Shown here in pieces: positions 8,548 through 16,939 of a stretch of DNA of 36,537 bases (position 1 is its first letter; every line of letters begins with the position of its first letter). The notes beneath the pieces are model-generated. The model had not been told where the DNA came from. It did not search any database and was given only the letters and a program-made list of their open reading frames with translations. A program made the position numbers and the translations under genes. The stretch lies in contig JAJZJL010000040.1 of assembly GCA_021810145.1 (NCBI GenBank), positions 1-36,537 on the forward strand, written 5' to 3'. Origin of the DNA: Planctomycetota bacterium. Its GTDB lineage: Bacteria > Planctomycetota > Phycisphaerae > WQYP01.

Positions 8548-10830
8548 ATGACAATGGAAAAGCAATCAAATGGAAAACCCTCTGGTACTACGCTGTTCAC
8601 GCGGCGTAAGGCCTTGGGAACCCTTGCCGTTCTGGCGGCGTCGTTGGAATCTGTTGTGCCGGTCAAGGCTGGAGTGCAACCAGCCAGGGCGGCTGAATTT
8701 ACCGAGAATGATCCATACGGTCGCATTGCGTCCGGCGGCCTGTCGCCAAACGATATCACGCAGGTATATCCGGGTATATGGAAGATTCATTTCGGCGGTC
8801 CATCAGAAGCTGTCACCCCGCTGGCATTCCGCACGGCAGGTGCCGATCGCGCAGCGATCGGTGCATTGCCTGAAGTATCAGCGATCCCTCTGGATATAGC
8901 GGCGATGTCCTGGACCGTATCGGCGCGCGGCGTATCGTTGCAAATGCCCATGACCACCGAGGAACACATTTACGGTCTGGGGCTGGATACGGAAATTTTC
9001 GACATGACGGGACGCCGGGCGATCTGTTGTCCATCGGATCAACCGCAGGACAAGATGAATTACTCCCACGCGCCGGTTCCGTTCTATGTTTCCAGCCGTG
9101 GCTATGGCGTATTTGTGGACACGGCGCGGTATGCGTGGATTTATACCGGTAATGTGGCTCCGGTGGCGGACTCCAGCGAGACCGCAAGCCCGGCCCCGGC
9201 CAAGGCGGTTCTGAGCGCCCGGGAGTTGTACCAGCCGCGCACGCTGACTCGTAAAACCATGATGATTGATGTGCATCCATCGCGTGGTGTTGATATTTAT
9301 ATATTTGGTGGTCCAACCCTGCGTGCCGCTGTGCAGCGCTACAACCTGTTCTCCGGGGGTGGTGCGGTGCCTCCGTTGTGGGGGCTGGGGGTGCATTTCC
9401 GCAGCGCTTCGCAGATGCCGGCGGAACATATTCTTGCTTTGGCACAACGCATCCGGCGCGAGCGCATGCCATTTACCATCTGGGGCCTGGAACCGGGCTG
9501 GCAGAGCCATACTTATCCCTGTTCCTTTGTGTGGAACAAGAAGAACTTTCCCAATCCCGACAAATTTATTCAGGAAATGAAGGGCATGCATTATCACATG
9601 AATCTGTGGGAGCATGCCTTTACCAGTTCAGTTTCTCCGATGTTCAAAAAGTTAAAGCCATGGTCGGGAAATTATCTGGTATGGGGCGGTTTGGTGCCGG
9701 ATTTTGCATCTCCCCAGACGCGTAAAATCTGGATTGATCATCATGAGCGGATTATGTTCTCCAAGGGCGTTGACGGTGTGAAACTCGACGAATGCGATAA
9801 CCAGCCGTATCGGGCCCATCCCTGGTCATTTCCCGAGGCCAGTGTCTTTCCATCCGGCCTGGATGGCGAACTGATGCACAGCCTGTTCGGGGCGTTGTAT
9901 CAGCAGACCATGATGGAACCATTAACGCGCCGGAATCTTCGCACCTGGGGGCTGGTGCGCGATACGTATGCTCTGGCGGCACCGCTGCCGTATATGGTCT
10001 ACAGCGACAGTTACGATCTGGGCTGTTATCTGCGCGGCGTGTGCAAACAGGGATTCTGCGGACTGTTGTGGGATCCCGAAGTGCGCCAGGCGTCATCGGT
10101 GGAGGACCTCTACCGGCGTACACAACTGGTTATTTTTTCACCCATGGCGGTGGTGGATTGCTGGTACATGAATCTTCCTCCCTGGCTGCAAGTTAACAGA
10201 GCCAAAAGCAATGCCGGGCAACTGATGTCAGATCATCAGACGGTCACGCAGGTGGTGCGCAAGCTTTTGGAATTACGGATGAGCCTGATACCTTACCTCT
10301 ATGCGGCATTCAATGAATACCGCTTGACCGGCATGCCCCCGATTCGCGCCATGGTAATGGATTGGCCGCAAGACCCTAAAACGCGTGCCATTGATGACCA
10401 GTTCATGTTTGGTCCGGCGATCATGGTGGCACCGCTTCTGACGGGTCAGTCTACCCGCCGCGTGTATCTGCCGCATGGAACATGGTATGATTTTTCGACG
10501 CATCAGCAATACAAAGGCGGCAGATGGCTGACAATCAGCAGACCATCGGAAGAGGTTCCGATGTTTGTGAAATCCGATACCCTCTTGCCGCTGGCCCGAC
10601 CGGTGGAGTATATAACTCCTGAAACCTGTTTTGACGTAACGGTGCATGTGTTCGGCGAATCGCCGGAGCCGATTACACTCTATGAAGATGACGGCATGAC
10701 CTATGATTTCCAGAAAGGAAAACAGAATCGCATTGCCATAACCTGGGCACAAGGCCATGGCAAAGTGCAAAAATCAGGTGCCTACGGCGGACCGGTACGG
10801 TATAAAATAACAGCTTTCCAGCAGGCTTAA
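8548..10830 (+). CDS. GH31 family glycoside hydrolase (alpha-glucosidase/alpha-xylosidase type)
   Basis: This is a 760-residue exported enzyme with a Tat-like leader (FTRRKALGTLAVLAAS, about residues 17-32). An N-terminal beta-sandwich includes EEHIYGLGLDTEIFDMTGRR, the usual GH31 substrate-cap motif. The barrel begins PPLWGLGVHFRSAS (about 275). The catalytic nucleophile is Asp414 in VKLDECD, and a likely acid/base is Asp509 in GLLWDPEV. A C-terminal beta domain with ITLYEDDGMTYDFQKGKQ closes the protein. GH31 enzymes retain configuration while removing alpha-glucose, alpha-xylose, alpha-galactose or sulfoquinovose; the KLDECD form does not settle which. An AAGGA ribosome site lies just upstream. 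The GH78-like gene follows with a 114-base gap to its likely start. Confidence 0.9.
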   Translation: MTMEKQSNGKPSGTTLFTRRKALGTLAVLAASLESVVPVKAGVQPARAAEFTENDPYGRIASGGLSPNDITQVYPGIWKIHFGGPSEAVTPLAFRTAGADRAAIGALPEVSAIPLDIAAMSWTVSARGVSLQMPMTTEEHIYGLGLDTEIFDMTGRRAICCPSDQPQDKMNYSHAPVPFYVSSRGYGVFVDTARYAWIYTGNVAPVADSSETASPAPAKAVLSARELYQPRTLTRKTMMIDVHPSRGVDIYIFGGPTLRAAVQRYNLFSGGGAVPPLWGLGVHFRSASQMPAEHILALAQRIRRERMPFTIWGLEPGWQSHTYPCSFVWNKKNFPNPDKFIQEMKGMHYHMNLWEHAFTSSVSPMFKKLKPWSGNYLVWGGLVPDFASPQTRKIWIDHHERIMFSKGVDGVKLDECDNQPYRAHPWSFPEASVFPSGLDGELMHSLFGALYQQTMMEPLTRRNLRTWGLVRDTYALAAPLPYMVYSDSYDLGCYLRGVCKQGFCGLLWDPEVRQASSVEDLYRRTQLVIFSPMAVVDCWYMNLPPWLQVNRAKSNAGQLMSDHQTVTQVVRKLLELRMSLIPYLYAAFNEYRLTGMPPIRAMVMDWPQDPKTRAIDDQFMFGPAIMVAPLLTGQSTRRVYLPHGTWYDFSTHQQYKGGRWLTISRPSEEVPMFVKSDTLLPLARPVEYITPETCFDVTVHVFGESPEPITLYEDDGMTYDFQKGKQNRIAITWAQGHGKVQKSGAYGGPVRYKITAFQQA

Positions 10831-10944
10831 GGAAACTGTAATCAGGTGGATGATGGGCATTGGCAAACCGGAAATTTAAGGATAATGACCCCACAGGCTT
10901 ACATGACTCTTGTAGGGCCACATGATGAAAAGGAGTGTACTGAT

Positions 10945-12801
10945 ATGACCGCTCTCAATTGCAAACCCGGCCACAGCGTTTCGATGCGTGGGGCCGTCGA
11001 TGGTCTATTTTTCCACCGTTGGACCCTTGTGATAACCGCCGCATTGTGGTTGGGTTTGATCCCGTCAATTAAAGCGGATTCTGCGCGGAAATTGATTTGC
11101 AAATCAGCTCCGCCGGTCAAACTGATACGAACGGGGCCAGGTGATTACTTTGCTGATTTTGGCCAGGATTGGTTTGCACAATTGCATCTGCGCATAAACA
11201 GCCCCGATTCTCATCGGGTCGTCTCCGTCATGATGGGGGAACGGGTAATATCGGGAAATCGGGTGAACCCCCATCCCGGCGGCTTTATTACCTTTTATAA
11301 AACTCACCTGCGTCTGCGCCGCGGGCTTCATATATACAATGTGCCGCTGCCGCGTGCCGACGCCCGTCGCATGCCGCGTTCGATCGGTGCGGTTATGCCG
11401 TTCCGCTATGTCCAGATTATCGGTTGTCCTTCGATTCTCCATCCCCGCGATGTGCAGCAGATGCGCGTACATTATCCATTTGACCGTACCGCCGCCCGGT
11501 TTCATTGCGCCAATAACAATCTCAATGCGATCTGGCATTTATGCCACCACACCATTGAGGCGGTCACGTTCTGCGGTTTATTTGTGGATGGCAACCGCGA
11601 GCGCCGCCCTTACGAGGCCGACGCACTGATTGCGGAGCTGGATTGGTTTAACAATACCACGGACACAACCTTGCCCGCCCGAACCGACCAATATTTGATT
11701 TATCACCCGACCTGGCCCACAGAATGGATTATGCAAAGTGTGCTGGCGGCATGGTATGACTACCTGTACACCGGCAGCAAAACCCTGATCCGCAACAACT
11801 ACACCGCACTGAAGGCAAAAACGCTTGCCGCTCTGGAACGCCCGGATGGCCTGATCAGCACAATTGTGCCGCCCGTTCCCGTATCCGTACTGCACTCCAT
11901 ACACCGGACCCGCCCCATTCGCGCTGTTGTCGACTGGCCCCAGGACGAGCGCGATGGATACGTCATGCGACCGGTTAATACGGTTGTCAACGCGTTTCAT
12001 TACCGCAGCATGGTGCTGATGTCACGTATTGCCGCCGCCTTGGGGCACACCCATGATGCCCGGTATTTCGCTTCCCGGGCAAAGCTGATCCGCGCCACGA
12101 TGAACCGCCTGCTTATCAATCCGACAACGGGGTTGTACGTCGACGGCATTGGAACCAAACACAGCGCCATACAGGCCAATTTCTTTCCTCTGGCATTTGG
12201 CATTCCGCCCCGGAAAGACTGCGGCCATATTGCACGGTTTCTGATCAAACAGGGCATGCGCTGCAGCGTTTATGGTGCCCAGTATTTGTTGCCGGCGCTG
12301 TATCGTGCCGGGAAGGCTCAGGCCGCTCTGAATCTGCTTGGTTCCTCCAGCGATACCAGTTGGATGGCGATGTTGGCCGAAGGCTCCACCCTAACCACCG
12401 AAGCATGGACGTTGCATATAAAGCCCAATGAAGACTGGAATCACATATGGGGAGCGGCACCGGGGAATATCATCCCGCGCTATCTCATGGGCATTCGCCC
12501 GTTGGAACCGGGTTATGTTAAGGCGCTTATCGCACCGCAACCGGGTAATTTGAAGTATGCGGAAATAACCGTACCGACTGTTAAGGGGGAAATATCGGAA
12601 AATATTCAACAGAAGCCGGATTCCGCGATCTTGTCCGTTACAATCCCCGCTGGAATTCATGCTGTCATACGCCTGCCGCGCTCCTGGCGGAAAGCGCGAA
12701 AAATCACGTTTGATGGCCATCGGTTAACCGCCGGGGCAAAAAGCAAAGTCTTATCCGATGTCGGGGCGGGACATCATGTCTTGGTCATATTGAACCAATG
12801 A
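10945..12801 (+). CDS. GH78-like alpha-L-rhamnosidase, short form
   Basis: This is a 618-residue exported protein from the chosen start. A hydrophobic leader lies about residues 21-43 (RWTLVITAALWLGLIPSIKA). A beta-sandwich with YFADFGQDWFAQLHL and RYVQIIG precedes an (alpha/alpha)6 barrel with FVDGNRERRPYEAD (about 215-226), the equivalent of the GH78 acid motif. Later come EGSTLTTEAWTLH, carrying the putative base Glu, and WNHIWGAAPGNIIPRYLMGI. GH78 enzymes remove terminal alpha-L-rhamnose by inversion. The protein is shorter than the 949-residue paralogue encoded at 27155-30001 because extra N-terminal beta domains are missing. The start at 10945 is preferred over an ATG at 10846 because AAGGAG lies 10 bases before it and the signal peptide then sits near the N-terminus. 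Confidence 0.82.
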   Translation: MTALNCKPGHSVSMRGAVDGLFFHRWTLVITAALWLGLIPSIKADSARKLICKSAPPVKLIRTGPGDYFADFGQDWFAQLHLRINSPDSHRVVSVMMGERVISGNRVNPHPGGFITFYKTHLRLRRGLHIYNVPLPRADARRMPRSIGAVMPFRYVQIIGCPSILHPRDVQQMRVHYPFDRTAARFHCANNNLNAIWHLCHHTIEAVTFCGLFVDGNRERRPYEADALIAELDWFNNTTDTTLPARTDQYLIYHPTWPTEWIMQSVLAAWYDYLYTGSKTLIRNNYTALKAKTLAALERPDGLISTIVPPVPVSVLHSIHRTRPIRAVVDWPQDERDGYVMRPVNTVVNAFHYRSMVLMSRIAAALGHTHDARYFASRAKLIRATMNRLLINPTTGLYVDGIGTKHSAIQANFFPLAFGIPPRKDCGHIARFLIKQGMRCSVYGAQYLLPALYRAGKAQAALNLLGSSSDTSWMAMLAEGSTLTTEAWTLHIKPNEDWNHIWGAAPGNIIPRYLMGIRPLEPGYVKALIAPQPGNLKYAEITVPTVKGEISENIQQKPDSAILSVTIPAGIHAVIRLPRSWRKARKITFDGHRLTAGAKSKVLSDVGAGHHVLVILNQ

Positions 12802-12862
12802 GTGTCTGTGCGGGAAAATTCGCTCCCCCGACGCGCATTGTGCATAGTCGTCATTGCCTGCT

Positions 12863-14098
12863 CTACTGCCCGGAAAATTGAGGGGGACGCTTTTCAGTGA
12901 AAGCCGCAATGCCTTCTTGTGCATCTTTGGTGTTGAGACATCGAATATAGCCCGCAGTATCGGCCAGATAGGTGATCTTCGGCTGCACGCCTTCATCAGC
13001 GTGAATCAGCCGCTTGGTTTCCCGTAAAGCGGCCGGAGCCAATGTCAGCAGTTTATCGGCGAACGCGCGCACCTCTGATTCGAGACGTTGCTGCGGCACC
13101 ACATCATGAACCAGGCCCCAGGCCAAGGCAATCTGGGCGGAGATTTGCCTTCCGGTTACGCACAGATCTAAAGCTCGAGCCTTTCCGACCAGATTCGTCA
13201 GTTGTGCCAGGCCATAACCCGGCGGCCAGCCGAGTTTGATTTCAGGCATTCCAAAGACCGCGTTAGTCGCGGCGAAACGAAAGTCGCAGGAGTAGGCCGC
13301 CACGCATCCGCCCCCCAGGGCTACGCCATTAACGGCGGCGATAATAATCTGCGGGAGTTGCTCAAAAGCGAGAAACAGTCTTGCTTGCCGATGACTGAGC
13401 TGTTCAGCCGCCGCAATGTCCAGTCCCGCCACTTCTTTGACATCGTCACCGGCACAAAACGCGCTTCCCGCACCGGTTATAATCACGACCCGTACTTCTG
13501 GGTTCCCGGCTAACCACGCAATGAGTCTCTCCCAATCGGTGGTCATCTGGACCGTAATGGCATTAAGCTTTTTGGGGCGACTGAGGGTAACCGTCGCCAG
13601 CGGGCCGTTCACCTGCACAGCAAGCTCCCGCAGTTCAGGTAAATCACCGCTGATTGGCGCAACCGACCCGCTGCACGCCGCGGGAGCCGTGAGTTGCGTC
13701 GCTTTTTCTCTCAGATTGCGGCTGAACTTATCGAGGTTAATGACCGCGCGGCGATGGCTGCCCCGGCCGATTTGATCCCGCTGGTCAAAGGCGGTAATTT
13801 GAAAGTCAATGAGACGGCCATCCACACGCGTCACTCTGGCTTCGCCGCGAACGTGAGCCGAAACTGGCGTGGCCGCAAGATGTTCGACGTCAACATGAAC
13901 ACCCACTGATTCCTCGCCCGGTTCAAGGAAAGCACGCAACGCCTCCCGGGCCGCGTGCTCCATGAGTTCAATCATGCCGGGCGTGGAGAATACAACGGCT
14001 CCGCCCGGGACTCCTTCGGCCTGGAGATGGATGGTTCTTTCCGCTCCAACAGTCCAGGTCAACACTGCGGTATGGCCAATTTCAAGTCCCGTTCGCAT
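12863..14098 (-). CDS. FlK-type hotdog thioesterase fused to crotonase-family enzyme
   Basis: Two domains are seen in a 411-residue protein. Residues 1-125 match the fluoroacetyl-CoA thioesterase FlK family. T39, E47 and H73 reproduce the spacing of FlK's catalytic T42/E50/H76, within STPGMIELMEHAA and VEHLAATPVS. Residues about 155-411 are a crotonase: oxyanion-hole segments FCAGDDVKE (214-222) and ALGGGC (260-265), then FGMPEIKLGWPPGYG. E286 matches the second glutamate of enoyl-CoA hydratase, but the first is V266, so simple hydration is unlikely and an isomerase or related reaction more so. The ATG at 14098 is preferred over TTG 14149 because GGAAAGAG precedes it. It ends the five-gene run; its link to sugar use is unexplained. 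Confidence 0.8.
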   Translation of the reverse strand: MRTGLEIGHTAVLTWTVGAERTIHLQAEGVPGGAVVFSTPGMIELMEHAAREALRAFLEPGEESVGVHVDVEHLAATPVSAHVRGEARVTRVDGRLIDFQITAFDQRDQIGRGSHRRAVINLDKFSRNLREKATQLTAPAACSGSVAPISGDLPELRELAVQVNGPLATVTLSRPKKLNAITVQMTTDWERLIAWLAGNPEVRVVIITGAGSAFCAGDDVKEVAGLDIAAAEQLSHRQARLFLAFEQLPQIIIAAVNGVALGGGCVAAYSCDFRFAATNAVFGMPEIKLGWPPGYGLAQLTNLVGKARALDLCVTGRQISAQIALAWGLVHDVVPQQRLESEVRAFADKLLTLAPAALRETKRLIHADEGVQPKITYLADTAGYIRCLNTKDAQEGIAAFTEKRPPQFSGQ

Positions 14099-14164
14099 AA
14101 AGCTCTTTCCATAAAAAGCAGGCAGTTGTTTCTCGTTCTTTGGCACCAATGCGCGACGCCCATT

Positions 14165-15505
14165 TTACACTCCCCGTTTGGCGGGGGGAATTCGGCCGCG
14201 GTTAAGGACAGGGGCTTGCACGTGTGCGGAAGTCCGGCTTTTGATCAAGTTGCCGGCACCGACAACGATGGTGGACAGCACCAGTGTACATACGCCCAAT
14301 GTAATAAGGCGGTGGGTCCTTTTGCTTGTCCCTTTCCACTCATGGAGAATCACGCCCCAGATTGTGGCAAAAATAATGATACTTGCCATGTGCAACGTCC
14401 AACCCGAGAAGGCCAGAGCCGCGGGCATGAAATTCTGTCCAGCCGTGTAGAAAAACAATTGCATGTACCAGGTCACACCCGCGATGGCGGAAAATGTGTA
14501 ATTGTTCAGCAATGGAACACGTTGCGTTGTCCGCTGAACAACTGCCGTGGCGCAGGGACCCTCCGGCATGGCATCATGAACGGCCTCGTCGGCTGGTGCC
14601 ATCAGCATTTCGTCCGGCGGACATGCTGCCCCAACGTACTGACGCACGGATCGGTTTTTTAAATGTAAAAGGGCGCACCAGATGAAATTGGCTGTGAATC
14701 CGCCCCAAAGTACCACCACAACTGTTGGCAGCGCATCCCAGGTGATGGACTGCCCATGCTGCCGCAGAATTGCCGCGGCGGCCAATGTAATGGGGTTTCC
14801 GGTCAGACCATGCACTTGCGTGAAATTGAATCCTTTCAGTCCGCCGTAACCGAAATTAAAGCACGCACTCATAATCCCTGAAAATGTGGCGACGAGAATT
14901 CCTTTTCGGAAATTGAATTCCCGAACCACCGCCTTGCGTTTCTCTTCCGAGAGTTCCTGCTCCTTGGCATGGCCGGCGGTTCCGGTCAGGCCAATGCCCA
15001 GAAGGCATACCAATATGCCGGCCATGGTCACCCAGCCCCATAAATGGTTGATCATTTCCGTAATCGTGCCATCCACGATCGGTGGTACCAGGGTGCCAAA
15101 CGCCGCGCAATAGCTCAGCGCAATGGCCATACCCAGGCCGATGCCCAGATAACGCATCGTCAGTCCGAAGGTCAGTCCGCCGAGCCCCCAAAGCACGCCG
15201 AAGAAATACGTCCAGAAAAGCGTTTTATCTGAAACGTCGAAAAATGCCCGTTGAAAATGCGGTACCAGAAGGACCGCGAAAAACAATGGCGCAATGATCC
15301 AACTGAAGAATCCAGCCGTCAGCCAGTAGGTTTCCCATGACCACCGGCGCACGCGGGAAAAGGGAAGATAGAAACTTGCCGCAGCCAGTCCGCCAATCCA
15401 GTGTAGCGTAACCGCAAAATATGGATTTGGTGATGATACCGCACTCAATGAAAATCCCCCGAACGCATGGTCGGTCCTGTCGCCTGCCTCAGTTTCGGCA
15501 GGCAC
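14165..15505 (-). CDS. rhaT: RhaT-type L-rhamnose:proton symporter
   Basis: This is a polytopic inner-membrane carrier with about ten hydrophobic segments over 446 residues. The block LHWIGGLAAASFYLPF-RVRRWSWETYW and the later SGIMSACFNFGYGG, GNPITLAAA and FTANFIWC are hallmarks of the RhaT/L-rhamnose-proton symporter family. It would bring in rhamnose released by the two GH78-type enzymes. The GTG at 15505 lies 6 bases after the preceding stop and gives a 30-residue extension before the first helix. A TTG about 19 codons further in, preceded by GGGGGA, is an equally good start. Position inside the glycosidase run supports a role in sugar uptake. E. coli RhaT is about 344 residues; the extra length is mostly a central insert and the tail. 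Confidence 0.88.
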   Translation of the reverse strand: MPAETEAGDRTDHAFGGFSLSAVSSPNPYFAVTLHWIGGLAAASFYLPFSRVRRWSWETYWLTAGFFSWIIAPLFFAVLLVPHFQRAFFDVSDKTLFWTYFFGVLWGLGGLTFGLTMRYLGIGLGMAIALSYCAAFGTLVPPIVDGTITEMINHLWGWVTMAGILVCLLGIGLTGTAGHAKEQELSEEKRKAVVREFNFRKGILVATFSGIMSACFNFGYGGLKGFNFTQVHGLTGNPITLAAAAILRQHGQSITWDALPTVVVVLWGGFTANFIWCALLHLKNRSVRQYVGAACPPDEMLMAPADEAVHDAMPEGPCATAVVQRTTQRVPLLNNYTFSAIAGVTWYMQLFFYTAGQNFMPAALAFSGWTLHMASIIIFATIWGVILHEWKGTSKRTHRLITLGVCTLVLSTIVVGAGNLIKSRTSAHVQAPVLNRGRIPPAKRGV

Positions 15506-15511
15506 GCGCAG

Positions 15512-16906
15512 CTAGAGCATTTCCAGAACCAGCATATTCCAGTCGAGAAAACCCTTGTGGCCCAGTGGCACACCGGTCTCCGGATTGTAATATTCATTCA
15601 AGCAACCGTGTTTTGTCAGATCCTCCGCAAGCAACCGCAGGGTTTTGTCGGCCAGTACCGCCGCCTCTTTGTGATAGCCGTACGATTTCAAACCGGTCCA
15701 TACAAAGTAGTTCGTGAGGATCCAGACCGGTCCCAGCCAATCGCTGGGGTTGGAACTGAACTGCAGCGAGTACATGGTTTCCTGCCGGGAAAGCGATCGC
15801 ACGCCATACGGGCTGTTGAACGTCTGCGGGTTGAGATAATGCTCTTTGACCAGCAACTCGGCTTGCTGAGCTGTTGCCAGTCCAGCCCACATGGGCAGAA
15901 AGCCGGTGAACATCTGAATGCGTAAGGGCAGGCATTTCCAGGACATGCTCATGCCTTCGTGTTTATCCCATGGGATCAATTCAGCCCGCCGATCCACGCA
16001 TTGCACATCCACGGTGTAATAAAACCGGTCGCGCGGATCCCAGCAGTATTTTTGAATGTTCGCCCCCTGGTCGTGCGCCATGGCGGATAATTGTCTGGCT
16101 TCGTGCTGGCGATTCAGACGTCGCGCCAGTTCGGCCGCGGCCTTCAAATCCTGATAATACAGGGAATTCAGCAGCAGATTGGCTGACGAAAAAAATGGGC
16201 GGCCGAAAGTCGTGGGATCATTGTCGTCGCCGATCGCCACATCATCTCCCCATACCAGAAGCCCCAATGACGTTTGGTTCCCCAGTATCCATGAATGATA
16301 AAAGCGCATGAGCTGGTCAAATCTTGGTCGCAGCCATTCGACTGAATTCAGTTCATCGGCAATCACCAGAGCCAATTGTCCGAATACCGGTTTGGCCTGA
16401 TTGTTGTGATTGGGGGCGGCGGTTTTCAGGCAACCGAATGGATCGGGATTGTGAATATCGATCATAATCGATATGCGGCCATCCTCGGATTGGTGATCCA
16501 GAAAATCCAGAAGGCTGCCTTGGGTGTGGAGGCAAACCTCGTGAAACAGCTTGCGATCTCCGGTCATTTTGGTTAGACGAAACAGCGCACGGCTGGTCCA
16601 GAGCGTGTCCCAATCCCACAACTGCGTGTTGTAAGCCGCTCCCGGCAGGCTCGGAGAAATGCTGGGATGGCGCAAAATTCCCTGCGGGGGGCGGAGCATT
16701 TTTGGGGCCAGGGAACTGAAATATTCCACCAGTTTGTCCGCGGCTGCCTTGCGGGCTGAAGGTGACAGCGGCGGCGCACTTGCAGCCGACCGGTCGGAAG
16801 AAGGTGACGGACGTGCGGCGGCCTTTTCCATTGAGCCGTCGGCAAGCGATGCTGCGCCCGCCACGGCTAAGCCCGTCAACAAACTGCGTCTTGATAATTT
16901 ACTCAT
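15512..16906 (-). CDS. GH63/GH37-like (alpha/alpha)6-barrel glycosidase
   Basis: This is a 464-residue exported enzyme. A Tat-like leader (SRRSLLTGLAVAGAAS) and a Ser/Pro/Ala-rich linker precede the catalytic domain. Within it are YNTQLWDWDTLW (about 92-103), FFSSANLLLNSLYYQDL, FTGFLPMWAGLAT, and LGPVWILTNYFVWTGLKSYGY followed by LNEYYNPETG. These resemble the six-hairpin barrels of GH63 mannosylglycerate/glucosidase-type and GH37 trehalase-type enzymes. Family assignment beyond that fold is uncertain; a related unclassified glycosidase is possible. The start has GGAGAT 7 bases upstream. It precedes RhaT by 6 bases and follows the lyase gene by 33, so all three are probably co-transcribed. 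Confidence 0.7.
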   Translation of the reverse strand: MSKLSRRSLLTGLAVAGAASLADGSMEKAAARPSPSSDRSAASAPPLSPSARKAAADKLVEYFSSLAPKMLRPPQGILRHPSISPSLPGAAYNTQLWDWDTLWTSRALFRLTKMTGDRKLFHEVCLHTQGSLLDFLDHQSEDGRISIMIDIHNPDPFGCLKTAAPNHNNQAKPVFGQLALVIADELNSVEWLRPRFDQLMRFYHSWILGNQTSLGLLVWGDDVAIGDDNDPTTFGRPFFSSANLLLNSLYYQDLKAAAELARRLNRQHEARQLSAMAHDQGANIQKYCWDPRDRFYYTVDVQCVDRRAELIPWDKHEGMSMSWKCLPLRIQMFTGFLPMWAGLATAQQAELLVKEHYLNPQTFNSPYGVRSLSRQETMYSLQFSSNPSDWLGPVWILTNYFVWTGLKSYGYHKEAAVLADKTLRLLAEDLTKHGCLNEYYNPETGVPLGHKGFLDWNMLVLEML

Positions 16907-16939
16907 TGTGCAATCTCCATATTCCGGAACAAATGGGTC

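Noticed and set aside
8878-9615. 245-codon frame antisense to the GH31 gene, and a 219-codon one overlapping it
   Set aside because: Both are shadows of the GH31 gene: no ribosome site, Arg/His/Pro-rich composition, no domain.
13955-14662. 235-codon plus-strand frame over the thioesterase fusion and RhaT genes
   Set aside because: It crosses two well-supported genes on the other strand and lacks any recognisable motif.
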